A DNA stretch of 8,691 bases from JBNKDD01 sp050288085 (GTDB lineage Bacteria > Chloroflexota > Anaerolineae > Aggregatilineales > UBA3940): positions 1-8,691 of the forward strand of contig JBNKDD010000241.1 of the NCBI GenBank assembly GCA_050288085.1. The letters run 5' to 3'. The translations under genes were made by a program, and so were the position numbers. Under the pieces are notes generated by a model that saw only the letters and a program-made list of their open reading frames with translations, ran no database searches and was not told the DNA's origin. This document shows, one piece after another, positions 1 through 8,500 of this stretch (positions within the stretch are counted from its first letter, which is position 1; each line of letters starts with the position of its first letter).

Positions 1-3000
1 AAGAGCTGCGACTCACTCACATTATCCGGGGTCGCTGCACCTTCCTGCACAACCTGTCCGTTCAGAAGGGTTTGCCAGCTGTAGTCCGCTTCCAGATCGC
101 CAGTCGCGGCCATCCAATGCGACAGGCCGAGCAGCGACCAGGCCGTTTCCTGTGTGGAAGGCCAATGATTGGCTTCACGAACGGTCATCAGCCAGCGGAC
201 TGCCGGGGGCAGCAGTTCACTGTCGGGCCACACCTGCGCATAAGTGTTGATGACAATCGCGGTTGTCCGCCGGTTCGTGTTCCAATTTTGATAGTCAAGT
301 TCCGTTTCCTCCCAGTGCACGCCGGTGGCCGTCATGATGGCCGCATCCGATAACTCTGAGCGGAGAGTATCCAGGCGGGGATCGTCTGGATCGTCCATCC
401 AGATCGCCTGGGCCAGCAGCGCCTGGGCGTAGAGCTGCATGTTGTGCCGGATTTCAAACAGCGAGTCAATATTCTGTTGTCGATGTTCGCCGCCTAGCCC
501 CTCCACATAAACCGCATAAGCCCGCCGGTTCAGAATATACCGTTGATTGTCGATGGAAATTGGCCCAGCAATGTTGGAACGGACATATCCCATGGCGTTT
601 TCAAGTACTTCCAGATCGATCTCCTGTCCAGCCTGCTCCGCAACGAACAGCGCATGGAGCACATAAGTGCTGAGGTATTCCAACGACGACTGGCTGCCCG
701 GTCGCCACCCCCAGCCGCCATCACTTCTCTGAGCATTTACCAACCGCTGGGTCTCAAATTGAATCTCCTCTATCAGACGCGCCTCAAGCGCTGGGTTTAT
801 GGTTTCGGTTTCCTGCAAGGCGATCAATGTTGCCGCATTCGCCAGGATACGGCTGGCGGTTGTTTCTGTGCATTCATAGCGGTAATGCTTGAGCCAGGTC
901 AGCCCTTCTATAACGCTGGAGGCTAGCGAGGGATCGATTTGAACCCGGATGTCCCCGCGTGAGGTATCCAGGTCGGGCGGGAGCAGAATGCCCTCTGTGC
1001 GGGTTCCCGGTTCGCTGAGCTGCCCGGCGGTTCCAACCACAATCAGGGCTTCGTTCGGGCCGTCATAACGGAGGACGGGCAGCATCCGGTCATGGTCGGG
1101 ATCGCCGATTTCAGGTTTGGCGGCATCGGCATAGGTTTCCCCACTCTCCGCAGTGCCCTGCACGCTGAAGGTCAGATCGACCCATTCAACCTCATCATCG
1201 ACTGCAGCGGGCCAACTGACCTGCACTCGGCTGTCCGCCGGGATCGTGATCCGCTGGGCTGACTCGCCGGGCAGCGTCAGGCCCTGTGCTTCCAACATCA
1301 CGAGTGCGTCAATCGGTTCGTCGGTGTTGTTATGCACGGTTGCCGACAGGGTGGGTTTATCTCCCTGGGTGAAAAAGCGTGGCGTTTGTGGGCGAATCAT
1401 CAAGGGGAGCTTGGCGACGACTTCCGTTGTCGTTTGTCCAACACGGGTATCGGCGGTGACAGCACGGGCGTCCATCTGCCAGGTGGTCAGGTTATCGGGC
1501 AGCGTCACGCTGACCAGTGCCACACCATCCTCGCCGGTTTGTACCGTTGCCCGCCAGAACGCGGTATCTTCGAATTCCGTTCGCACCGGGATCTCACCGC
1601 TGGGGCGATAGCTAGGTGGAATATCTCCTCCGCCACCGCCACAGTTGTTACAGGGTGGGGGCGGCAGCAGTGCGACGATCTGGCGCTCGACAAGGGCGGT
1701 CAGCGGCGCAGCAGTATGAACGCCCAATCCCTGACGTGCATAGTAGTATTCCAAAAGCGGCGAACTGTTTTCCCTCGCAAGGCCGAAGATCGCCTTGTCG
1801 ACCAGCGCCAGGGAGACATCGGCATCGACCGGCTGCCCGGCAAAGTCCGTGACCTCCACCCGAAATTCCACTTCGCTGCCCGGTGTCAGGATATTCTCAG
1901 TAGGCGTTACGCTGACATTCAGAGTTTGTTCAAACGGTTCGACCGTTAACTCGGTCACGCCCATTTTGAAATCCGGCAGCGGATCATCCTCTCGGACGGG
2001 AGGCAGTAAAACCACCGAGAAAAAGACGTTGGGCACATGTTCATTCGTGATCGGCAGTTCATAGATGTAAGATGAACCGGAGAAAGTGAATACTTCGTGG
2101 GTCAGGATGCCAGCTCGTTCAACGGTCACCAGGGCAGTGACCTCGCCTTCATAAGGCGAGGTGATCAGGATCGAGGCGACGTCCCCGGCGCGGTAGCTTT
2201 CTTTGTCTGCGACAACGTCGATATGATTATCCGGCTTTTCATAGGAGCGCCATCTGACGTCCTCTTCGCCGCGCACCCAGATGAAGTCCGCGCTCTGGTG
2301 GATATTCCCGGCGTTATCCCTGATGGTTGCTCGCACCTTGTAGGAACCGGCATCGGGGGCAGCCAGCGTTGTTTCAGCGAGCCCATCCGCATCCGTCACA
2401 ATCGTAACTGGGTGACCCACCTCTTCCTCAACCACGTAGCTGCGCCATCCGGTTGTATTATACGAGTCGGTGACGACGTATTCACGCTCCCAGGTCTGTC
2501 GGACAAGCTGCACTTCAACCATCTGGCCGGGAATAGGTTTGCTGTCCCAATCAACTACGATAGTTTCGACCGGGATCTCATCCCCTTCGAGCACAGTATA
2601 GGGCTCAACCTGTGTGCCAACATAGTACAGGCTGTTATGGACAATCACCTGCCCTTCTGTACTGACCTCGGTGGTGCTGCCATCATTGGCCGATCCCTGG
2701 ATAACAAACCGCCAGGTGCTCTCGCTGCCCTCCGGCGACACCAGGGTTGGGTCAACTACCAGCCGTCCATCTTCGTCCAGGATAGCGCTGCCTCTGGTAA
2801 TGTATTCATCGTCGAGATAATAATCGGACATCCAGAAGTAAAACGGAGATGAGCGCCAGTAGCGATCCGGGTTCTCAAAGCGGTAATGCCCCTCCCCGGT
2901 GTAATCGAAGGTGTCGGGAATGGCCCAGATACCCCAACCAAGCGAAGTGTCGCTTAATTCCTCTCCGAAGTAGTATTCGCCGCTGAAAGTAATGTCCACC

Positions 3001-5564
3001 TGTTCGCCGCTCAGAATTTCTTCCTGGGCGGGGAGAATCGATAGTTCAAACTCCGGTTTGCGATACTCTTCAACACTGAAATGGGTGCTGGTTATCCCAT
3101 AATAACAACTGTGCTCTTCTTCTTCGTTAGCTTCAAGAGACACACTAATCGTGTAGTAACCCAACAAGGCATCGTCTGGGATATCAACCGAGCTGTTAAA
3201 AGTACCAAACGGACTGAGGTCAACCCAATCGGAGAACAGTTCACGATAAGTCTTCGTATTACCGGTGCAAACCTCGACGTAGACCCGCTCTTGCTCAAGA
3301 TATGAGTAAACCATATCATCTTTGGTGCGATAGATTCCTTTGAAGTACACAGTTTGTCCGGGCCGGTAAATTGGACGTTCGGTGTAGACATAAGTGGCGT
3401 CGCTTTCAATGTCAGGTTGCCCTGGTAGATCGAAGTCCCACACGCCGATGCCGTCTGCCCAGGCAGAATAGACAAAGCCAAATCGTTTGCCATCATCCAG
3501 GATCGCCATAACAAAGCTGTTCGGCCCATTAATGTCCACCCACGGATCGGCCAGATATGTCGATTCATCGTCAAGATTGAATTTGACGATCCCATCGGCA
3601 TCGGATGTTTCCTTCCCTGCTGGCAAAGCCTTGCTGTAAGAACCGCCGCCGACAAGCAGTTCCACCTCGGCCCCTTCGATAGGCTCGCCGGTCTGGAGGT
3701 CTGTTACCCACAGCAAGGCTCCCTTGAGACTTTGTTTGGCAAGGATGTGCGTATCGGCAACAAACATGAAATGTCTATCGCTGATCCATTCTGTGGAATT
3801 ATCCCAGGAATCATAATAGTTATAGCCAATATTTAGCTGATAGATGCCCGGTGGCAAAGGGCTGTTATCCGGCGTCATACTGACTTCACTGATAATGAGC
3901 CTGTCCAAATCCCCTTGTGGGAAGAACTGCCACTGCCTGATCACCTCGCTCGACTCGGCAGGGGGGACATAGTGCCAATCAAAAATCGCCGGTATCTGGT
4001 CAGAATCCAGGCGCGTCAATTTCAGGTCGACTGCGCTTATATTGCGCGTCGTTAACATGATACGGGCTGGCAGGCTGGCATCGTAAAAATCCGTCCCACC
4101 CATATTCACCTGGAGGGTAGAAGAGGTATTGGTAGTCGTGAAGCTGAAGGTGTATGGCTCTTTTATGGCATTGCCATAAATATCCTTCGTGCCCGGATTG
4201 AGTGTCACGGTATAGGTTGTTTGTGTTTCGAGATCGGCTACAATCCTCAACTCAGAGGCCGAATCCACCCCATAAGGTCTCAATTCATAACCGCCCGGCG
4301 GCTCGGGGCTGATTGTCACCCGGTCTTCTTCAATCAGGCTTTCGATATCCATTTGGGTATTGAAATTGAAATATATACCCCACATAGGAAGGCCTCTCTC
4401 GCTGCCATTCTCTGGGGACGTTGACCTGACTGCCGGATAGGGCATGGTTTCATAGTTTTCCTCAAATGGATTCGCGATAGGCGTTGTGCTCTCATAACCC
4501 AGGGCGGTTGCCGAAACTTGAAGCGTATAGGTTTTCTCAAGCGCAAGGCGTCTATAGGGGGTAAAGGTCACTGCCGTACCGTCTTCGCTCCATTCAAAGC
4601 TTCCAGAAACGGCCTTGTTCATTTCATCATCAGTCAGGCTGATGGCATCCTCGGTGCTGTGCGGGTCCATGCGTTGGCTGAAGCTGATCTCAAAACCACT
4701 ATCTAAAGGCAGATATTTAACTCTTGAACTGACCCGATGAAGCCGCTCCGTAGGTTCTACTCCTATCACCTGTGGCGGGGCAGTTTCGAATTCCCAACTG
4801 TAAGCCTGATCCAACTCCAGCCCGCTTTGATCCTTTAGATCGGGATCGACACTGACCTGAAGCGTCTGCCCGCTGGGAAGCGGTTCATCAGGCTGCCAGA
4901 CGTAAATACTCGTGTTCAGCCACTCGCCTTTTCCGGGGATATCAGGTTCAAAGCTTAAAGGCTGCGTGGTGATCGCCCCTGGATCGACGCTCAGCGGGAC
5001 AACCGGGCGGTTAAAAGTCAGTACAATTTCCGTATCGACCGGAATGCCGCTTGCATCCGGTTGGGGGATCATCTCGGATACTTCCAGGTATCCAACCGTC
5101 TTAAAGGCGATCTGAGCGGGGTCGCTTAATGCCACGCCCTGAAGGTTGACCGCACCCGTCCCGATGGTGACAACGTAGTCTGTATCACGCTCCAGGGATT
5201 CCCAGTCCGGATGGAGGCGCAGCGTCATCTCGTCGAGCCATTCAACCCGATAGTCAAACTCCGGCGTCACTGCAAGCGCCGTTTCGACGCTCCCCTGGTT
5301 CATCGGACTCAGGAAAAAAATATCTACCGCCTCATCGATCAGCAGCTCCTCACCGGGATAGGGCCGCTGTCCGATTACTTGTGGTGAGACCTCACTGATA
5401 TCAAAGGTGGCGGTGGGAACCTCAAGTGTAGCGGTGGGGGCTTCTGCCCTGTCCGAGTCTTTGCCCTGATGCAGGCTGAGGAACAGGATCAGGCCGCTCA
5501 GTACGACGGCCAGCGAGATGACAATCCAGGTTTTCCAGGAAATCTTTTTTATGTTTTCAATCAT
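1..5564 (-). CDS. Alpha-2-macroglobulin family protein lacking the thioester glutamine, membrane-anchored (gene B; 3' end outside window)
   Basis: An ATG at 5564-5562 opens 1854 codons with no stop, running off the window start. By comparison with gene A about 200 residues are missing, so the full protein would be near 2050 residues. Order: membrane anchor (12-31), PTAT linker, four SbsA-like Ig domains (about 54-475), MG1-like and carbohydrate-binding-like MG segments (about 480-690), MG2 with TERPIYRPGQ at 728, MG3 from VEEYRKPEF near 829, further MG domains, bait domain, bait segment (about 1282-1326), A2M core (TEFEDTAFW at 1329) and TED. At the thioester site it reads C1565-T-E-T1568, so the essential Gln is replaced. 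Only five cysteines are visible: 766, 820, 1305, 1308 and 1565. Thioester-less A2Ms are known (E. coli YfaS, Pseudomonas MagD), so this can still be a functional protein. It is probably co-expressed with gene A. Confidence 0.95.
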   Translation of the reverse strand, partial: MIENIKKISWKTWIVISLAVVLSGLILFLSLHQGKDSDRAEAPTATLEVPTATFDISEVSPQVIGQRPYPGEELLIDEAVDIFFLSPMNQGSVETALAVTPEFDYRVEWLDEMTLRLHPDWESLERDTDYVVTIGTGAVNLQGVALSDPAQIAFKTVGYLEVSEMIPQPDASGIPVDTEIVLTFNRPVVPLSVDPGAITTQPLSFEPDIPGKGEWLNTSIYVWQPDEPLPSGQTLQVSVDPDLKDQSGLELDQAYSWEFETAPPQVIGVEPTERLHRVSSRVKYLPLDSGFEISFSQRMDPHSTEDAISLTDDEMNKAVSGSFEWSEDGTAVTFTPYRRLALEKTYTLQVSATALGYESTTPIANPFEENYETMPYPAVRSTSPENGSERGLPMWGIYFNFNTQMDIESLIEEDRVTISPEPPGGYELRPYGVDSASELRIVADLETQTTYTVTLNPGTKDIYGNAIKEPYTFSFTTTNTSSTLQVNMGGTDFYDASLPARIMLTTRNISAVDLKLTRLDSDQIPAIFDWHYVPPAESSEVIRQWQFFPQGDLDRLIISEVSMTPDNSPLPPGIYQLNIGYNYYDSWDNSTEWISDRHFMFVADTHILAKQSLKGALLWVTDLQTGEPIEGAEVELLVGGGSYSKALPAGKETSDADGIVKFNLDDESTYLADPWVDINGPNSFVMAILDDGKRFGFVYSAWADGIGVWDFDLPGQPDIESDATYVYTERPIYRPGQTVYFKGIYRTKDDMVYSYLEQERVYVEVCTGNTKTYRELFSDWVDLSPFGTFNSSVDIPDDALLGYYTISVSLEANEEEEHSCYYGITSTHFSVEEYRKPEFELSILPAQEEILSGEQVDITFSGEYYFGEELSDTSLGWGIWAIPDTFDYTGEGHYRFENPDRYWRSSPFYFWMSDYYLDDEYITRGSAILDEDGRLVVDPTLVSPEGSESTWRFVIQGSANDGSTTEVSTEGQVIVHNSLYYVGTQVEPYTVLEGDEIPVETIVVDWDSKPIPGQMVEVQLVRQTWEREYVVTDSYNTTGWRSYVVEEEVGHPVTIVTDADGLAETTLAAPDAGSYKVRATIRDNAGNIHQSADFIWVRGEEDVRWRSYEKPDNHIDVVADKESYRAGDVASILITSPYEGEVTALVTVERAGILTHEVFTFSGSSYIYELPITNEHVPNVFFSVVLLPPVREDDPLPDFKMGVTELTVEPFEQTLNVSVTPTENILTPGSEVEFRVEVTDFAGQPVDADVSLALVDKAIFGLARENSSPLLEYYYARQGLGVHTAAPLTALVERQIVALLPPPPCNNCGGGGGDIPPSYRPSGEIPVRTEFEDTAFWRATVQTGEDGVALVSVTLPDNLTTWQMDARAVTADTRVGQTTTEVVAKLPLMIRPQTPRFFTQGDKPTLSATVHNNTDEPIDALVMLEAQGLTLPGESAQRITIPADSRVQVSWPAAVDDEVEWVDLTFSVQGTAESGETYADAAKPEIGDPDHDRMLPVLRYDGPNEALIVVGTAGQLSEPGTRTEGILLPPDLDTSRGDIRVQIDPSLASSVIEGLTWLKHYRYECTETTASRILANAATLIALQETETINPALEARLIEEIQFETQRLVNAQRSDGGWGWRPGSQSSLEYLSTYVLHALFVAEQAGQEIDLEVLENAMGYVRSNIAGPISIDNQRYILNRRAYAVYVEGLGGEHRQQNIDSLFEIRHNMQLYAQALLAQAIWMDDPDDPRLDTLRSELSDAAIMTATGVHWEETELDYQNWNTNRRTTAIVINTYAQVWPDSELLPPAVRWLMTVREANHWPSTQETAWSLLGLSHWMAATGDLEADYSWQTLLNGQVVQEGAATPDNVSESQL
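861..872 (-). other. Degenerate thioester motif CTET of gene B
   Basis: The codons tgc-aca-gaa-aca lie in the context YRYECTETTASRIL, which aligns without gaps to the CNEQ site of gene A. The Cys (residue 1565) and Glu remain but the Gln is Thr (1568). A thioester needs the Gln side-chain carbonyl, so it cannot form. Gln (CAG or CAA) to Thr (ACA) needs at least two base changes, so a single sequencing error does not explain it. Confidence 0.93.
1471..1496 (-). repeat. Near-identical 26-base segment, copy in gene B (partner 7619..7644)
   Basis: Differs from 7619-7644 at a single base. It encodes the DNLTTW(Q/R)M block at the start of the A2M core, one of the most conserved stretches of the two proteins. 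It is short enough to be explained by coding constraint, but it is also a possible site for recombination between the two genes. Confidence 0.7.
1581..1721 (-). other. Bait region of gene B with a CxxC insert
   Basis: This is the segment between QGLG (ending at residue 1281) and TEFEDTAFW (from 1329). It contains a run LLPPPPCNNCGGGGGD followed by IPPSYRPSGEIPVR. The two cysteines (codons 1650-1652 and 1641-1643, residues 1305 and 1308) sit between a proline run and a glycine run. Gene A has neither cysteine. The Arg, Tyr and Leu positions are possible protease sites. Boundaries are approximate. Confidence 0.75.
3333..3383 (-). other. MG2 signature of gene B (TERPIYRPGQTVYFKGI)
   Basis: Residues 728-744 carry the hallmark block of the MG2 domain shared by A2Ms from bacteria to vertebrates. 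It is the strongest single sequence marker for the family in gene B. Cysteines 766 and 820 follow within this domain region and are spaced suitably for an intradomain disulfide. Confidence 0.9.
4140..5405 (-). other. Four tandem SbsA-like Ig (Big_5-type) domains of gene B
   Basis: Residues about 54-475 divide into four units starting near 54, 158, 263 and 380. Each opens with a V-x-x-x-x-P type strand (EVSPQV, VSEMIPQP, VIGVEPTE, STSPENG). Each has an I-x-x-x-F/S-P/R-M motif near the middle (for example LSPMNQGS, FSQRMDPHS, FNTQMDIES) and ends in a strand such as YTFSFTTT. This is the pattern of SbsA-like Ig domains. They probably form a stalk that holds the A2M core away from the membrane. 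Domain limits are approximate. Confidence 0.75.
5472..5531 (-). other. N-terminal transmembrane anchor of gene B
   Basis: Residues 12-31 form an uninterrupted hydrophobic stretch (TWIVISLAVVLSGLILFLSL) preceded by Lys 6, 7 and 11. This predicts N-terminus inside and the large body of the protein outside the cytoplasmic membrane. There is no lipobox: the first cysteine is residue 766. It could instead be a cleaved signal peptide, but no clear A-x-A site follows, so an uncleaved anchor is preferred. Confidence 0.85.
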
Positions 5565-5589
5565 CAATGACGCTCAACTTTCTTAACGT
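5565..5589 (-). promoter_or_regulatory. 25-base intergenic spacer with weak ribosome binding site for gene B
   Basis: The spacer separates the gene A stop from the gene B ATG and holds no promoter or terminator that I can see. Purine-rich AAGAAAG (5584-5578) is 13 bases from the ATG, and GAG (5575-5573) is 8 bases away; neither is a strong Shine-Dalgarno sequence. A TTG (5567-5565) directly before the ATG is also in frame, and an in-frame TGA at 5576-5574 rules out any start further upstream. Short spacing and weak signal suggest translation coupled to gene A. Confidence 0.55.
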
Positions 5590-8500
5590 TCATTGCTTGG
5601 GCAGCACGGTGAACAACATTCCATCCCCGCGCCCATACACCTCCGGGAAGTAGAATTCCCAGGCCGTCGTTGGAATAACGTGATATTCACCCGCCACGCC
5701 CAGCCGGATCTGGTAGGCGAATTGATAGGTTCCCGCCGGGAGATAATCCGTTGAGAGTACCGCCTTTTCGTCGCGCAGCTCGATATGCTTGAAATACCAC
5801 CAGCCCCAGCCCCAGCGCCGCAGTTCATCGATTCGGGCCAACGATGGTTGGGGCCGCAGGCCGCTCTCGGTCAGCAGATCTGAATTCACCGCATCGGCTC
5901 CTGCCGGGTAATAATCCTCCAGGACAAAGTAATGCATGGCGTTCGAAGCCACCACCGTTACCACGACCGTCAGTTCATCGCCGACCCGGGCCTGTGTCAC
6001 CGGGTTACCATCGGCATCCAGGTAGCGGCGGCTGACCATCACCCCCCGGCTGAGCGCCTGCACCTCTTCGATTGGCAGATCAAGGGAAAGATGGGAGGTA
6101 TAGTACAGGCTGCCCGGCCCCTCCGTCCGCCCGAAGATCAGCGTGTTAAGTTCGCCGACCGGCAGATCGTCCATCCCAACCGACAGGATGGTCGGATCAC
6201 CCGTAATTGTGTCACCACTGCCCAACGGTTCCCCGTTCAGGCCAACCGACCACTCGTAACTGGCGTCAAGTTCGCCTGATGCCAGCATCCAATCGGTCAG
6301 GGCCGTTAGCGACCAGACCGTCTCCTGGGTGGTCGGCCAGTGATCCGCCTCACGAGACACTATCAAATAGCGCACGATCTGTGGGTTGAGCTCGCTCTCC
6401 GGCCAGATCAGCGCGAAGGTATCGAGCATAATAGCTGTCGTGCGCGTGTCGGTATTCCAGTTCCGGTAATCCGGTCGATCCTCCTCCCAGTGGACACCGG
6501 TCGCGCTCATGGCTGCCGCGCTGATCAGGTCAGTTTTGATCGTTTCCAGGCGCGGATCGTAGGAGGGCGACTGCATCCAGATTGCCTGAGCCAGCAGGGA
6601 TTTGGCGTAAATGCTTAGTTTGTGGCGCGCATCGTAGAGTTGATCGACTGACTCTTCCTGATAGAGCTTGCCTTTTGCCAGCACATATAGGATATAGGCT
6701 TGCCGGTTCAATTCATACGAATCATCAAGCTCGGAGATGTTTTCTACTTCTGTTCTCAGGTAAGCATATGTCCTGTTGGGAATGGTCACGTCAAACCCTG
6801 CATCCTTGGCCATCAGCAAACTTTGAGTCACATAAGCTGTCGCCATTGGATTCCGCTTGTCGTCTGGCCACCACCCCCAACCGCCGTTATACCTCCCCAG
6901 TAAACGGGTAATTCCGATCTCGATCTGCTCCTCCAGGTGTGCTTCCAGTTCGGGTTCGTCCAGACCGGATACCTGGATCAGGCGCAGCGTGGATGCATTA
7001 GACAGCAGGCGGCTGGCAGTCTGCTCGTTACACTCGTAGGGATAATGCTCCAACCAGGTCAGCGCCCCGAACACACTGGTCGCCAGCGAGGAGTCGATCT
7101 GGATCGCCAGTTCGCCCCCGCCGTAATTTAGGGTAGGCGGCAGGAACAACCCTTCGATCCGCTCCCCAGCTTCGGTCAACTGACCGGCCAGGCCGACCGT
7201 TTCCTGCACCTCGTAGCGATAGACCGGCAGCATCCGATCGTGGTTAGGGTCGCCGATTTCCGGCTTGACCGCATCTGCGAAAGTTTCGCCGCTGGTGGTC
7301 ATCCCCTGGGCACTGAAGATCAAATCCACCCACTCGGTATCTTCATCGACCGTCACCGTCCAATCAACCTGCACCCGTCCATGCGCCGGGATCGTGATCG
7401 AGTGTGTCATGCCCCCCTCGAAAGTTACGCCGCTCGCGTTGAGTGTGGCAAACACCTGCATATCCTCGGCGGTGTTATTGTGGACAATCGCCGCCAGCAC
7501 CGGCCTATCTTCGGCGATCAAGAAACGCGGCGTCTGCGGCCTGACCAGCAGCGGCAGGGTCGAGACGATATCTGCCGTCACCTGCCCAACGCGGGCATCG
7601 ACTGTGAAAGCTCGTGCTTCCATCCGCCAGGTGGTCAGGTTATCTGGCAGGGTGACCGTCACCTCGGCCACGCCATTCTGATCCGTTCGAAGCTGCGTCG
7701 TCCAGTAGGCTGTGTCTTCAAATTCACTGCGCAGCAGGTCGGTCGTCACCAGGCTCGGCGACGGTGGGCCGCCTCCCCCGGAGACCCCGTCTGGAATAAG
7801 TCGGATTAGCTGTTGATCAACCAATCCGGCCAGGGGAACGGATGTTAAAACACCCAGTCCCCGGTCGCTGTAAAAGTGTTCGAGGATCGGATCGGTGTTT
7901 GGTTCGGTCAGGCTCAGCAACGCCAGATCGACCAGCGATAAAGTGACGTTGGCGTCCTGAACCCCCATGCCGGTATGATCGGTCACTTCAATCCGGTAGG
8001 TTACGTCTTCGCCTGGGGAGATATGCTCGCGGTCAGGCGTGATCGTGATATTAAGCTCCTGCTCAACGGTGTCAACTTTGAGTTCGGTCAGCCCCATCTT
8101 GAATTCAGGTATCGGGGCGTCCTCATCAACGCCTTTGATCAGGATCACCGATACGTAGATATTCGGTGCATGATCGCCGGTGATCGGAAGCTCGTACAGG
8201 TACGAACTGCTGTCGATGGTGATCACTTCGTGGCTGAGAATGCTCCCCCGTTCGACCGTGACCAGCGCCTGAACCTCGCCCTCATAAGGCGATGCGATCA
8301 GCAGTTCCGCCGTATCACCGGGTTGGTAACGATCCTGATTGGGGATCACATCGATGCGATCGTTGTTGTTCGCTGTCGAACGCCACGAGATATATCCAGG
8401 GCTGCGCACCCAGGAAAAGGTACTGGCTGCATTTTCGCGCCCTTCCGGGTCGTTGATGCTGGCGCGGATGCGGTAGGAACCGGCTTCCTCCGGGGTGAAG

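Larger units (their letters stand above)
3..2552 (-). repeat. Gene B copy of the tandem duplication (matches roughly 6178..8691)
   Basis: From DWDSKPIPGQ (residue 1005) to the window start, gene B aligns with the visible part of gene A beginning at DWDSQPIPNQ. The distance from this block to the thioester Cys is 561 residues in B and 554 in A. Over 46 residues around the thioester site I count 28 identities. This shows paralogy by duplication; the low nucleotide identity overall suggests it is old. Confidence 0.9.

Noticed and set aside
1641..1665. G-rich plus-strand tract as a possible G-quadruplex
   Set aside because: Only two runs of three or more G are close together; four are needed. 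The tract reflects the proline and cysteine codons of the bait region.
2142..2160. Perfect 8-base inverted repeat with a 3-base loop (ctcgcctt-cat-aaggcgag)
   Set aside because: It encodes the conserved SPYEGE block, has no following T-run, and its counterpart in gene A keeps the residues but not the perfect stem. Best explained by coding sequence, not a terminator.
2097..2852. 251-codon open frame on the plus strand (and similar ones at 1332-1949 and 7240-7809)
   Set aside because: They lie antisense to the A2M genes, have no recognisable domain, no convincing ribosome binding site, and odd composition rich in Arg, His and Cys. They are by-products of the coding constraint on the other strand.
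3092..3655. 187-codon open frame on the minus strand
   Set aside because: It overlaps gene B in another frame. The gene B frame here encodes the MG2 signature TERPIYRPGQ and is clearly the real one.
1..5564. Gene B as a pseudogene because of the lost thioester Gln
   Set aside because: The frame is intact over 1854 codons, flanking motifs are conserved, and functional thioester-less bacterial A2Ms are known.
5565..5592. The two genes as one frameshifted giant gene
   Set aside because: Gene A ends with a complete C-terminal MG domain and gene B begins with its own membrane anchor; they are two paralogous proteins and not halves of one.
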